Positions 16,054 to 23,564 of a stretch of DNA of 35,818 bases are shown piece after piece. Source of the DNA: DAOUCV01 sp034432095 (lineage in GTDB: Bacteria; Chloroflexota; Dehalococcoidia; Dehalococcoidales; UBA2162); contig DAOUCV010000040.1 in NCBI GenBank assembly GCA_034432095.1, positions 1-35,818 of the forward strand. Direction: 5' to 3'. The notes beneath the pieces are model-generated. The model searched no databases. It had not been told where the DNA came from and worked only from the letters and a program-made list of their open reading frames with translations. The position numbers were made by a program, and so were the translations under genes. Numbering within the stretch: the stretch's first letter is position 1; every line of letters begins with the position of its first letter.

Positions 16054-16644
16054 GTGGGGTTGGGAATTGAAGAGATGATTTTATCCCAGTTTCAGACTGT
16101 AGGTCGTGACCTCTTTACCAGAGGACTCGTCTCTTCTAATAGTGGCAATTTGAGCATTAGGTTTGGAGACCGTTTAATCATTACCCGTCGTGGTTGTCGG
16201 CTCAGTTGTTTAGAAGAGAATGACCTGATTGAGACGGGGATAAGTAAAAATGACCGTTTTACACCCCTAGCCTCGACAGAACTGGCTGTCCATCGGGCTA
16301 TTTACCAGGCAACCCCGGCGCTGGCCATCGTTCATGCTCATCCGCCTCATGCCATCGCGCTGTCACTGACGGAAACTGAGATTGTGCCCAATTCTGCCGA
16401 GGGTCTGGCTACAGTGGGTCGGGTTCCGGTCCTCGGTTGGCATATGGAGGTAAGACCTGGGGGACTGGCTGATATCATCGCTCAGGCACTGAAGCAACAC
16501 CGGGCGGTTATGGTTTGGGGTCACGGTAGCTTCGCTACGGGGCAACTGCTCGAAGAGGCTTACAACTACACCACTAGTCTGGAGCAAAGCTGTCAGATAA
16601 TCTGCCTGGTGAAGTCGCTGAGGGCGGGCTCAACTAAAGAGTAG
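16054..16644 (+). CDS. Class II aldolase/adducin-family protein
   Basis: A 196-residue zinc-dependent aldolase-like protein. It has RGLVSSNSGNLSIRFGD near the N terminus, the acid in STELAVHRAIY, the metal-binding HAHPPHA, and a third histidine in WGHGSFATG. The family includes L-fuculose-phosphate aldolase, ribulose-5-phosphate epimerase and methylthioribulose-1-phosphate dehydratase. The substrate is not clear from the sequence. Start GTG 16054 has no clear ribosome-binding site; ATG 16075 is an alternative but would shorten the first helix. It follows lexA by 63 nt and ends 3 nt from the convergent plsY. Confidence 0.85.
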   Translation: MGLGIEEMILSQFQTVGRDLFTRGLVSSNSGNLSIRFGDRLIITRRGCRLSCLEENDLIETGISKNDRFTPLASTELAVHRAIYQATPALAIVHAHPPHAIALSLTETEIVPNSAEGLATVGRVPVLGWHMEVRPGGLADIIAQALKQHRAVMVWGHGSFATGQLLEEAYNYTTSLEQSCQIICLVKSLRAGSTKE

Positions 16645-16647
16645 CTT

Positions 16648-17355
16648 TCACTTCTTTTCTTTGGCTTTTGGAGCTCTGTCTAACCGCAGGAGTTCAGCCA
16701 AAAAGTTTGCTCTACTTCCCGCTTTGGTCAAAGCAGTCATAGCGGTGGGAACGAAGTGCACCACCAGTACCAGTGCCAGAATAAGGGCAAAGCCGATAGG
16801 AAGCCAAGACCTCTCCAGAAGCCAGGCGAACACCGGCACCGAGAGAAGGAGACTGATATTTACCGACAGAACGGGATTTCGGGTAACCACGGCGAATAGC
16901 AGTGTTACGGCTAGGGCAATCCCAAGTTCCCTAGCCATAAGGATGGACAGAACACCTATGGTCGTGGCAACACCGTTGCCCCCGGTGAATTTCAGGTAGA
17001 GAGACCAGATGTGCCCGGCTACCGCCGCCAGCCCAGCCGCCAGCACAAAAAGAGTGCGGGCCTGTAACTCCCAAGGCAACAGCCACGACAGTAACCACGG
17101 CTTGGGGAAGCCCAGTAGCCAGCCGGCGATAAGCACGGTGCCTGCCCCCTTAGCCACGTCAAAAATCCCCACAAAAATGGCTGGTATTAGCCCCACTTCC
17201 CGATAGACATTTCGGGCACCAACATTGCCCCCACCCAGCTTGCGGATGTCCTTGCCCGTTTTGAGACGGGTGGCAATGTAGGCTGAGGGAATGGAGCCAA
17301 GCAAATAGCCGATAATTATGGCGATAATTCCACTAACAATATCATTGATTATCAT
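16648..17355 (-). CDS. plsY: Acyl-phosphate:glycerol-3-phosphate acyltransferase (PlsY), copy 1
   Basis: A 235-residue membrane enzyme that acylates glycerol-3-phosphate from acyl-phosphate, the first step of phospholipid synthesis. Motifs: LLGSIPSAYIATRL, GGGNVGARNVYREVG, and AGHIWSLYLKFTGGNGVATTIGV. In the last, the usual GGKGVAT reads GGNGVAT. Several hydrophobic segments follow. ATG 17355 overlaps the ilvE stop by 4 nt (ATGA), so translation is coupled. At 235 residues it is longer than the usual 190-200 because of the C-terminal tail RAPKAKEKK and an extended loop near residue 85. A second copy lies at 24617-25183. Confidence 0.92.
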   Translation of the reverse strand: MIINDIVSGIIAIIIGYLLGSIPSAYIATRLKTGKDIRKLGGGNVGARNVYREVGLIPAIFVGIFDVAKGAGTVLIAGWLLGFPKPWLLSWLLPWELQARTLFVLAAGLAAVAGHIWSLYLKFTGGNGVATTIGVLSILMARELGIALAVTLLFAVVTRNPVLSVNISLLLSVPVFAWLLERSWLPIGFALILALVLVVHFVPTAMTALTKAGSRANFLAELLRLDRAPKAKEKK

Positions 17356-18278
17356 CTGCGTTTCGCTATATGGCTCTCTTTATAGACGGGGGTGCACCAC
17401 TCACTATACTTCGGGTTGTTGCCCCGTATGATATTTGAATAGATTTCTTGTAGTTGCCTGGTTATCTCACCAACTTCGCCATCACCAATCTTACGACCGT
17501 CTATCTCAGCCACCGGAGTTATGTGGGCAGCCGTACCGGTCAGGAAGCACTCATCAGCACGGTAAAGCTCCACACGGTCAACGTGCCTTTCTGTGGTCTT
17601 GATGCCCAGCTCGGCCTCCGCCAGCTTGATGACTACACTGCGTGTAATCCCCATCAGAATGCCATCATAGCTGGCCGGGGTCACCAGTTCGCTATTGATC
17701 AATAGAAAGATGTTTTCTCCGCTCCCCTCGGCAACATAACCATCCGGGGTAAGCATAATGGCCTCATCAAAGCCCCTCTCAGCGGCTTCCGTCTTGGCTA
17801 GGGCATTAGTAAGATAAAGCCCGGTAAGCTTGGCTCGCGGTATTTCCCTGGGGAACCGCCAGGAAGAAACGCAGCACCTCACTTTTTCTGGCAGGTATGC
17901 CCCCCAAGGGAAGGCAAAGACCAGGAAATCAGCTTCCAGGTCGTGGAGTCGGACGCCCAGAGCTTCGGAGCTTTTATAGGCTAAAGGACGAATGTATATA
18001 TCTTCCTGAAAGCCACATTTCTCCACCAACTCCACGGTTATCCGGCATAATTCATCAACGGAATAAGGCAGGTCAATCTTCAACACCCGGCAACCCTGAT
18101 ACAATCGTTCGTAGTGCTCCTTAAGGCAAAAGATGTAAATCTGCTTCTTTGTACTGCTCCAATTGCCACGGATGCCTTCAAAAACGCCGGTGCCGTAGTG
18201 AAAGAAGTTGGTCATTACTCCTAACTTGGCTTCAGACAAAGGGACAAACTTATTATGAAAAAAGGCGTAAGATGGCAT
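17352..18278 (-). CDS. ilvE: Branched-chain amino acid aminotransferase
   Basis: A 308-residue PLP enzyme of fold class IV that makes valine, leucine and isoleucine from their 2-oxo acids. It begins SYAFFHNKFVPLSEAKLGV, then FHYGTGVFEGIRGNW; the PLP lysine is in PRAKLTGLYLTNALAKTEA, and the phosphate-binding end shows LTGTAAHITPVAEIDGR. Start ATG 18278 is preceded by AAGGAGG. It overlaps plsY by 4 nt. It has its own promoter (18308-18336, minus strand). Confidence 0.93.
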   Translation of the reverse strand: MPSYAFFHNKFVPLSEAKLGVMTNFFHYGTGVFEGIRGNWSSTKKQIYIFCLKEHYERLYQGCRVLKIDLPYSVDELCRITVELVEKCGFQEDIYIRPLAYKSSEALGVRLHDLEADFLVFAFPWGAYLPEKVRCCVSSWRFPREIPRAKLTGLYLTNALAKTEAAERGFDEAIMLTPDGYVAEGSGENIFLLINSELVTPASYDGILMGITRSVVIKLAEAELGIKTTERHVDRVELYRADECFLTGTAAHITPVAEIDGRKIGDGEVGEITRQLQEIYSNIIRGNNPKYSEWCTPVYKESHIAKRR

Positions 18279-18307
18279 CTTCAGCCTCCTTCTCCTAGTT
18301 AGCGCTC

Positions 18308-18336
18308 ATTATACTCAATTATTTAGACAGAAACAA
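18308..18336 (-). promoter_or_regulatory. ilvE-plsY promoter
   Basis: On the minus strand TTGTTT (18336-18331) and a perfect TATAAT (18313-18308) are 17 nt apart, about 30 nt before the ilvE start. Confidence 0.6.
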
Positions 18337-18375
18337 GCCGAGTTATCAAGCTATTAGTACCCCCAGAAACTAGAA

Positions 18376-18413
18376 CAGCTCCTTACGAGGGGAATTTCTC
18401 TCGTAAGGAGCTG
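18376..18413 (-). terminator. Long perfect hairpin after the thiolase gene
   Basis: Arms of 14 nt, CAGCTCCTTACGAG (18376-18389) and CTCGTAAGGAGCTG (18400-18413), are fully complementary around a 10-nt loop. It begins 20 nt past the thiolase stop codon on the minus strand and lies between that operon and the ilvE promoter, so transcription termination or RNA stabilisation is likely. No T run follows on the minus strand, so it may not be a standard intrinsic terminator. Confidence 0.55.
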
Positions 18414-18432
18414 GAGAGATAACCGGGGTTTT

Positions 18433-19620
18433 TTAGTCCCTTTGCCCTAAAATACAGACGCTGGCGACGCCGCTTCCGGGGTTAAGACCGAAGTTGTGGG
18501 TGAGCCCCAAGGTGGGGTTCTTCCGCTGGCGTGGCCCGGCTTTACCCTGCATCTGCTTGTAGACCTCGTACAACATCCTTAGACCGCTGGCACCAATCGG
18601 ATGTCCGAATGATTTTAAACCGCCATCGGGGTTGACTGCCAGGTCTCCGTCAAGGTTAAACCTGCCTTCCTTGACATACTCTGGAGCCCGTCCTCTCGGG
18701 GCGAACCCCAAATCCTCCATTATCACCAGCTCAGTAATGGTGAAACAGTCGTGTACCTCGGCAAGGTCTATTTCCTTGTAAGGGTCCTTTATTCCTGCCT
18801 GAGCATAGGCCTGCTGAGCAGCCCGCACGGTCTCCTCCATATGGACCATATCATAGCTCTGCTGGAGATATCCCTGCCGGGCACCAACCGCCAGCCCTAA
18901 TCCCTTGACCAGGACATAGTCATCCCGGAAGTTCTTGGCTATGTCAGCCCTGGTGATGATAGCGGCAGCGGCACCATCGCTGACGCCGCAGCAGTCATAG
19001 AGCCCCAAGGGCCAGGCCATCATAGGAGCGTTGATTGCTTGCTCCTCGGTTATTGGTCTCTGGAAATGGGCCTTAGGGTTGAGGGAGCCATTGTAATGGT
19101 TCTTTACGGCGATCTTCGCGAGAATCGGCTTGAATTCCTCATAGCGCCAACCGTAGTGCTCCATGTATCTATTAGCCATTCGGGAAAAGTAGTGAAAAGG
19201 TCCCCCCGCAGGTACCATCAGGGCACTGCCGGGCGCGCCTCCCCCGCCCCCACCACCAAGACCACCACGGCCGGTGTCCTTCAATTTCTCACAGCCCAAA
19301 GCCATGACCACATCGTACATTCCGCTGGCTACAGCGAAACAGGCGTTCCTGAAGGCATCCGTGGCCGTAGCACACAGGTTTTCTACCCTGGTCACCGGGA
19401 TATAGTCAAACTTGAGGGCAGTGGCTAAAGGCTCCCCCTGGCCGATCTGAGTAGAGCCGAACCAGGCTGCCTGGATATCCTTTGGCTCTATCCCGGCATC
19501 TTCATAGGCCTCGTAGGCGGCATCTATCATCATGTCTTCCGCACTTTGTTCCCAGTTCTCACCAAACTTGACACATCCCATGCCAACTATGGCGACTTTG
19601 TCCTTGATACTCTCTGCCAC
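18433..19620 (-). CDS. SCP2/acetyl-CoA C-acetyltransferase-type thiolase
   Basis: A 395-residue thiolase of the SCP-x/lipid-transfer type. Likely nucleophile is C83 in VENLCATATDAFRNA; other active-site parts are H290 in VHDCFTITEL and H340 in KSFGHPIGASG. A run of seven glycines (122-128) lies in the loop before the second half. Start GTG 19620 directly abuts the stop of the upstream gene and shares its GGAGG, so the two are translationally coupled. In archaea and in aromatic or steroid degraders, such thiolases work with a DUF35 Zn-ribbon/OB protein that helps shuttle or bind acyl-CoA; here the DUF35 domain is fused to the upstream gene product. Condensation or cleavage of a beta-ketoacyl-CoA is likely; substrate unknown. 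Confidence 0.88.
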   Translation of the reverse strand: MAESIKDKVAIVGMGCVKFGENWEQSAEDMMIDAAYEAYEDAGIEPKDIQAAWFGSTQIGQGEPLATALKFDYIPVTRVENLCATATDAFRNACFAVASGMYDVVMALGCEKLKDTGRGGLGGGGGGGAPGSALMVPAGGPFHYFSRMANRYMEHYGWRYEEFKPILAKIAVKNHYNGSLNPKAHFQRPITEEQAINAPMMAWPLGLYDCCGVSDGAAAAIITRADIAKNFRDDYVLVKGLGLAVGARQGYLQQSYDMVHMEETVRAAQQAYAQAGIKDPYKEIDLAEVHDCFTITELVIMEDLGFAPRGRAPEYVKEGRFNLDGDLAVNPDGGLKSFGHPIGASGLRMLYEVYKQMQGKAGPRQRKNPTLGLTHNFGLNPGSGVASVCILGQRD

Positions 19621-21057
19621 TTATTTTTCCTCCTTCTCTAGCCAGCTTTCTCTGAGCGGCATGCATTTCCACCAGTAGTGATGGATTCCTCCACCAACAC
19701 GGAGTTTTCTGAAGGTCATTTCAACCTCCATGCCTATCGGAAGGTCAGTTCTGGGGTCGTTAATCCGCTTGTCGGTCATCTCAAAATTACCTCTGCCTCC
19801 ACATTCCCAGTCAATCATCATATCGACCGAGGGTGAGTCATAGGCAGGAACAGGGGCCGCGTAATCCAGCACGCGGGTAAATACTTTCGCTTTTTTATCG
19901 GAGAGCCGGTAATAATCGAAGTTATCCTTGGCTCGACAGTTTGTGCACACTCTCTGAGGAGGGTATTGGACAGTCCCGCAGACCCGACACTTGGTGCCGT
20001 GGAGCGGGTAGATAGCCTCACGCTCCCGGGCGATAGCCGATGCCGATGGCCCTCCCCCTCCCTCCTCGTTGCCCATGGGCTGGTGGTGAAAGCCAAGGTA
20101 CTGCTCATAGCTGGGGACTATCATTTTGGACGCCAGGTGCACTTTCATTCCCCGTTTGGGTTTTACTTTGGTTATCTGGTCGGTGACTCGAAGAAGAAGG
20201 ACATCAGCCCCATCGCCATAGCTGGCACAGAGGAGCTTGTCCCCCGGCTTGGCCTCTTCTAAGGCAGCTACCAGCAGCATCGGGACAAAGGCGGCGCCGG
20301 TATCCCCCATCTTGCTGAAGAGGGGGTCTTGAATTTGAGGTGGCTTGAGTCCGAGCTTCTGAGCCATTTCCCCGTGTCTCCGAGGATTAGGTCCATAGAA
20401 AATAAACTTTGTAATATCCTGCGTTGTCAGACCGCATCTCTTCAAAAACTCAGCTATCACTGGCGGAAGGACCTTAAAATATCCCTCCTCGTAGACCCAT
20501 CGGTCTTCCCAGGTGTGGACGTACCGGCTTGTATTGGAACGCCACATATCCAGCAGTTCGTTTGAGAAAGAGTAGCTGGCTTCAATCGTTGCAGCGACAT
20601 TCGTATCGCCAATGAGAAAAGCAGCCGCGCCATCACCAAAAGTCTGGTCCATTTCGCTACGCGGTGGAGCGAGGCGACAGTCAGAAGCCGTTACCAGCAA
20701 TAGCCTGGCGGAACCCGCTTTGATAGTATCAGCGGCCATTCTGAGAGCACCGGTTCCCGACCTCAATGTATCAGCAACATCCATGGTTAGAATATCACTG
20801 CGAAGGTCCACCGCACTGGCTGTGGTCGTGGCGGCTAACTTCTCTTTGTAGGGTGAGGTGGTTGAAGCAAAGTAAAGCCCATCAATAGTTCGGCGGTCGA
20901 TATCCCCTACACAGTCAATCGCCGCCGCTACTGCCATCGTCAAGCTATCTTCATCGTAATAGGCCACCGCCTTCTCATTCGGTGCACGCCATCCCTGCGT
21001 ACCCCGCCCCAGCCTCCTCAAAGGTACATATGCTCCATACGAGACAATCCCTACCAT
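19621..21057 (-). CDS. HMG-CoA-synthase-like protein fused to a DUF35 (Zn-ribbon/OB) domain, catalytic residues altered
   Basis: A 478-residue fusion. Residues 1-295 have the thiolase-superfamily fold of HMG-CoA synthase/KAS III (VGIVSYGAYVPLRRL, GDGAAAFLIGDT, AKPGDKLLCASYGDGAD). Residues about 345-478 are a DUF35 domain: a zinc ribbon with C357, C360, C371, C374 (CRVC...CTNC), then an OB fold. By eye against archaeal HMG-CoA synthases the catalytic positions differ: Glu in GSES becomes T66 (ASTT), Cys in ACKAGT becomes L98 (TLRSGT), and His in FHQPN becomes Y221 (FYGPN). It is therefore unlikely to do ordinary HMG-CoA synthesis; it may be a structural or CoA-handling partner of the coupled thiolase. 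Start ATG 21057 with AAGGAGAG upstream. Confidence 0.85.
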   Translation of the reverse strand: MVGIVSYGAYVPLRRLGRGTQGWRAPNEKAVAYYDEDSLTMAVAAAIDCVGDIDRRTIDGLYFASTTSPYKEKLAATTTASAVDLRSDILTMDVADTLRSGTGALRMAADTIKAGSARLLLVTASDCRLAPPRSEMDQTFGDGAAAFLIGDTNVAATIEASYSFSNELLDMWRSNTSRYVHTWEDRWVYEEGYFKVLPPVIAEFLKRCGLTTQDITKFIFYGPNPRRHGEMAQKLGLKPPQIQDPLFSKMGDTGAAFVPMLLVAALEEAKPGDKLLCASYGDGADVLLLRVTDQITKVKPKRGMKVHLASKMIVPSYEQYLGFHHQPMGNEEGGGGPSASAIAREREAIYPLHGTKCRVCGTVQYPPQRVCTNCRAKDNFDYYRLSDKKAKVFTRVLDYAAPVPAYDSPSVDMMIDWECGGRGNFEMTDKRINDPRTDLPIGMEVEMTFRKLRVGGGIHHYWWKCMPLRESWLEKEEK

Positions 21058-21084
21058 GTAATCTCTCCTTTCTAAACTTCAATA

Positions 21085-21114
21085 ATTATAAAGCTCATAA
21101 GGGCTCCCTGTCAA
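21085..21114 (-). promoter_or_regulatory. Promoter of the HMGCS-like/thiolase operon
   Basis: Perfect TTGACA (21114-21109) and perfect TATAAT (21090-21085) on the minus strand with an 18-nt spacer, 27 nt before the start codon. It is one of the best promoters in the window and suggests high expression. Confidence 0.7.
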
Positions 21115-21153
21115 ATTAGCAAAGGCCCAGATTGCTACCCCGAAAGGCTTGGT

Positions 21154-21183
21154 TAGACTTAAGACTATGAACTGTTATATAAT
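21154..21183 (+). promoter_or_regulatory. Promoter of the acyl-CoA synthetase/transketolase operon
   Basis: TAGACT (21154-21159) and a perfect TATAAT (21178-21183), 18 nt apart, 45 nt before the start codon. It is divergent from the thiolase operon promoter with about 40 nt between their -35 elements. Confidence 0.5.
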
Positions 21184-21228
21184 AAACAATACTTTTGCAA
21201 ATAAAGAGCTGGAAAGGGGAAACCCGGC

Positions 21229-22674
21229 ATGAACCACTTTGAAGCACTCTTTAACCCCCAGACGGTGGCGGTAGTCGGAGCATCCAATAGTCTGGAAAAG
21301 TGGGGTGGCGGGGTATTCAGCAGTGTTTTAAGAACTCCCTCATTGAAAAGGGTATATGCCGTAAATAAGAATACCAAAGAGGTACAGGGGGTAAAGACCT
21401 ACTCCACGGTAAGAGAACTGCCCGAGCCAGTGGACTTTGTCGCCATAGTCATTCCTTTTACCGATGTACTTCAGGTAGTGCAGGACTGTGTTGCCAGGGG
21501 AGTCAAGGCGGCTCTTATTATCACCGCCGGGTTAGGGGAGACCGGACCGGAGGGAGCAAGGCTGCAGGAAGAGATTGTCAGTACTGCCCGCAAAGGTGGC
21601 CTGCGGCTTGTTGGCCCAAATTGTATGGGGCATTTCAACACTGCCAACAAATTCTCTACGGTACGCATGGGATTGTCTTTAGACAAAGGGGAAATAGCGA
21701 TTATCTCGCAGAGCGGGACTTTTGCTGGACATATCCTGCACTATGGCGCCGAAATGGGTGTTGGTTTTAGCAAGTTTGTCAGCACCGGTAATGAAGCTGA
21801 CCTGCACTTTGAAGATTTTCTTGAATATTTTGCCCAGGATGATGAAACCAGGGTAATCACCGCCTATATCGAGGGCTTGAGAGAGGGCAAGCGTTTCTTC
21901 AAATTGGCTAAGGAAATAACGAAGAAGAAGCCAATAGTAGTGGTGAAGATAGGCAGAACAACAGCGGGGGCAAGGGCAGCCAGGTCACACACCAGTGCCA
22001 TTGCTGGCTCAGACCTTATCTATGATGCCGTATTCAAGCAGACCGGGGTAATAAGAACGGACGAGGTTGAGGAACTTTTTGATGTAGCCTTAGCTTTGCT
22101 TCGACAGCCATTACCAAGAGGGAACAGGGTCGGCATCCTGACCTTTGGCGGTGGATTCGGTTGCGTCGCCTCTGATGCCTGTGAAAGGCTGGGGTTAGAG
22201 GTGGCTCCATTGTCGCCACAGACAATAGCCCGACTGAATGAAGTCCTACCTGAGCGGTGGCCACACGCCAATCCTGTTGATACGGTGGGTTTTGGATTCG
22301 TTACCTATCCCTGCCTCTGGCCACTGATAGAAGATGATAATATAGACGCGGTGCTGATGATGGGTGGCATTGGTCGTATGGGAATGGTGGCGCGGCGGCT
22401 GATGAGCGATAGGTTCCCGCCTGAAGGCTGGGACGAGCAGGCATTTAAAGCCCGGGAAGAGGAGGAGCGAAAGAATTTGAATAAATTGTTTGAGTATATA
22501 AAGAAATATCAAAAGCCAGTTATTATCTTCAATCACAATGCCGGTACGGCTAAGGACTCGCCGATGTTTAATGAACTTAAAGAGAACGGCGTTATGATGT
22601 ACCCTACCCCAGAAAGGGCAGCAAGGGTGCTGGCTCACCTGGTAGCCTATAGCCGATATCTGAACTCTGAATAG
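21229..22674 (+). CDS. ADP-forming acyl-CoA synthetase, alpha-type subunit
   Basis: A 481-residue cytoplasmic protein of the NDP-forming acyl-CoA synthetase superfamily. The N-terminal CoA-binding domain shows LFNPQTVAVVGASNS and VGPNCMGHFNT; the succinyl-CoA-ligase-like domains follow, with SQSGTFAGHILHYGAEMGVGFSK split over the domain border and the phospho-histidine H254 in SHTSAIAGSD. Such enzymes convert acyl-CoA, ADP and phosphate to acid, CoA and ATP, or the reverse. The ATP-grasp beta part found fused or adjacent in most relatives is missing and no beta gene is in the window, so it must come from elsewhere or this protein has another role. Start ATG 21229 after AAAGGGG. It is followed 21 nt later by transketolase. 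Confidence 0.85.
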   Translation: MNHFEALFNPQTVAVVGASNSLEKWGGGVFSSVLRTPSLKRVYAVNKNTKEVQGVKTYSTVRELPEPVDFVAIVIPFTDVLQVVQDCVARGVKAALIITAGLGETGPEGARLQEEIVSTARKGGLRLVGPNCMGHFNTANKFSTVRMGLSLDKGEIAIISQSGTFAGHILHYGAEMGVGFSKFVSTGNEADLHFEDFLEYFAQDDETRVITAYIEGLREGKRFFKLAKEITKKKPIVVVKIGRTTAGARAARSHTSAIAGSDLIYDAVFKQTGVIRTDEVEELFDVALALLRQPLPRGNRVGILTFGGGFGCVASDACERLGLEVAPLSPQTIARLNEVLPERWPHANPVDTVGFGFVTYPCLWPLIEDDNIDAVLMMGGIGRMGMVARRLMSDRFPPEGWDEQAFKAREEEERKNLNKLFEYIKKYQKPVIIFNHNAGTAKDSPMFNELKENGVMMYPTPERAARVLAHLVAYSRYLNSE

Positions 22675-22695
22675 CCAGAAGGAGAGTTAGCTCCC

Positions 22696-23496
22696 ATGCC
22701 GGAGTTAAGTGATAGGTCGAAAGAAAAAGGCGATATTATCAAAACTAAATCACTATCGGTAAAGGAAATGGAGACGGTAGCCAAGAGGCTACGTCGACAC
22801 GTCATTACCATGACCGGCAAGGCGGGTAGCGGTCATCCCGGTGGTTCCCTTTCGGCGGTGGAGATTGTAACCACCCTCTACTTCAATCTGCTGCGGCATA
22901 ACCCTGAGGACCCCAACTGGCCCGACAGGGACAGATTTATCCTCAGCAAGGGACATGCCGCCCCGCTGCTCTATGCGGCTCTGGCTGAATGTGGCTACTT
23001 CCCGGTTGCGGAACTGTCTACCTTGAGGCAGTTAGGTAGTAATCTTCAGGGTCATTGCGACTCTACGGCTACCGTCGGAGTAGAGATGACCGCAGGTTCC
23101 CTGGGGCAGGGACTGTCGTTCGCTGTTGGAGTGGCCCTAGCTGGCCGTCTCAATAGACAGGAATACAGGGTATATGTTCTGCTGGGTGACGGCGAGTGCG
23201 ATGAGGGGCAGGTGTGGGAAGCAGCGATGGCGGCTTCCCATTACAAGCTGGACAACCTGATAGCTATCGTAGATAACAACGGACAGCAGATTGACGGCTG
23301 GAATCGTGATGTCATGAACCTCGACCCTTTCAACAAGAAGTGGCAGGCTTTCGGCTGGCACGTTATTGAGGTTGATGGTCATGACCTAACCCAGCTTCTT
23401 AACGCCTTTAACCAGGCAAAGGCAGTCAAGGGTCAACCCTCCGTCATTATTGCCCACACTATTAAGGGTAAAAGGGGTCAGCTTTATGGAGAATAA
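22696..23496 (+). CDS. Transketolase, N-terminal (TPP-binding) subunit, frameshifted near the end
   Basis: A 266-residue protein as written. Split transketolases have an N-terminal half of about 275-290 residues that binds thiamine diphosphate: GKAGSGHPGGSLSAVEI, LSKGHAAPLLYAALAE, and the TPP motif GDGECDEGQVWEAAMAAS...VDNN. The pathway is the non-oxidative pentose phosphate route. After IIAHTIKGK the frame ends in RGQLYGE and a stop. The next frame reads VSFMENNPDFHGKAPN, the normal ending, up to a TAG at 23561-23563, 1 nt before the next gene. Removing one A from AAAAGGGG (23470-23477) restores a 288-residue protein. So either the assembly has an extra base or the last 25 or so residues are really lost. 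Confidence 0.9.
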   Translation: MPELSDRSKEKGDIIKTKSLSVKEMETVAKRLRRHVITMTGKAGSGHPGGSLSAVEIVTTLYFNLLRHNPEDPNWPDRDRFILSKGHAAPLLYAALAECGYFPVAELSTLRQLGSNLQGHCDSTATVGVEMTAGSLGQGLSFAVGVALAGRLNRQEYRVYVLLGDGECDEGQVWEAAMAASHYKLDNLIAIVDNNGQQIDGWNRDVMNLDPFNKKWQAFGWHVIEVDGHDLTQLLNAFNQAKAVKGQPSVIIAHTIKGKRGQLYGE

Positions 23497-23563
23497 CCCG
23501 GATTTCCACGGCAAAGCCCCTAACGCTGCCGAAGTGGCGTTAGCCCTGAAGGAGCTGGAATAG
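23497..23563 (+). other. Out-of-frame C-terminal coding remnant of the transketolase N subunit
   Basis: This stretch has no gene of its own. In the +1 frame relative to the upstream gene it encodes the conserved tail (NPDFHGKAPNAAEVALALKE) and ends at TAG 23561-23563, directly before the start of the partner subunit. It should be read as part of the upstream gene if the indel at 23470-23477 is an error. Confidence 0.8.
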
Positions 23564-23564
23564 G

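Noticed and set aside
23461..23496. Programmed +1 frameshift in the transketolase N subunit
   Set aside because: AAAAGGGG is a weak slippery site and no stimulatory structure is evident. An insertion or sequencing error is simpler, so it is reported as a plain frameshift.
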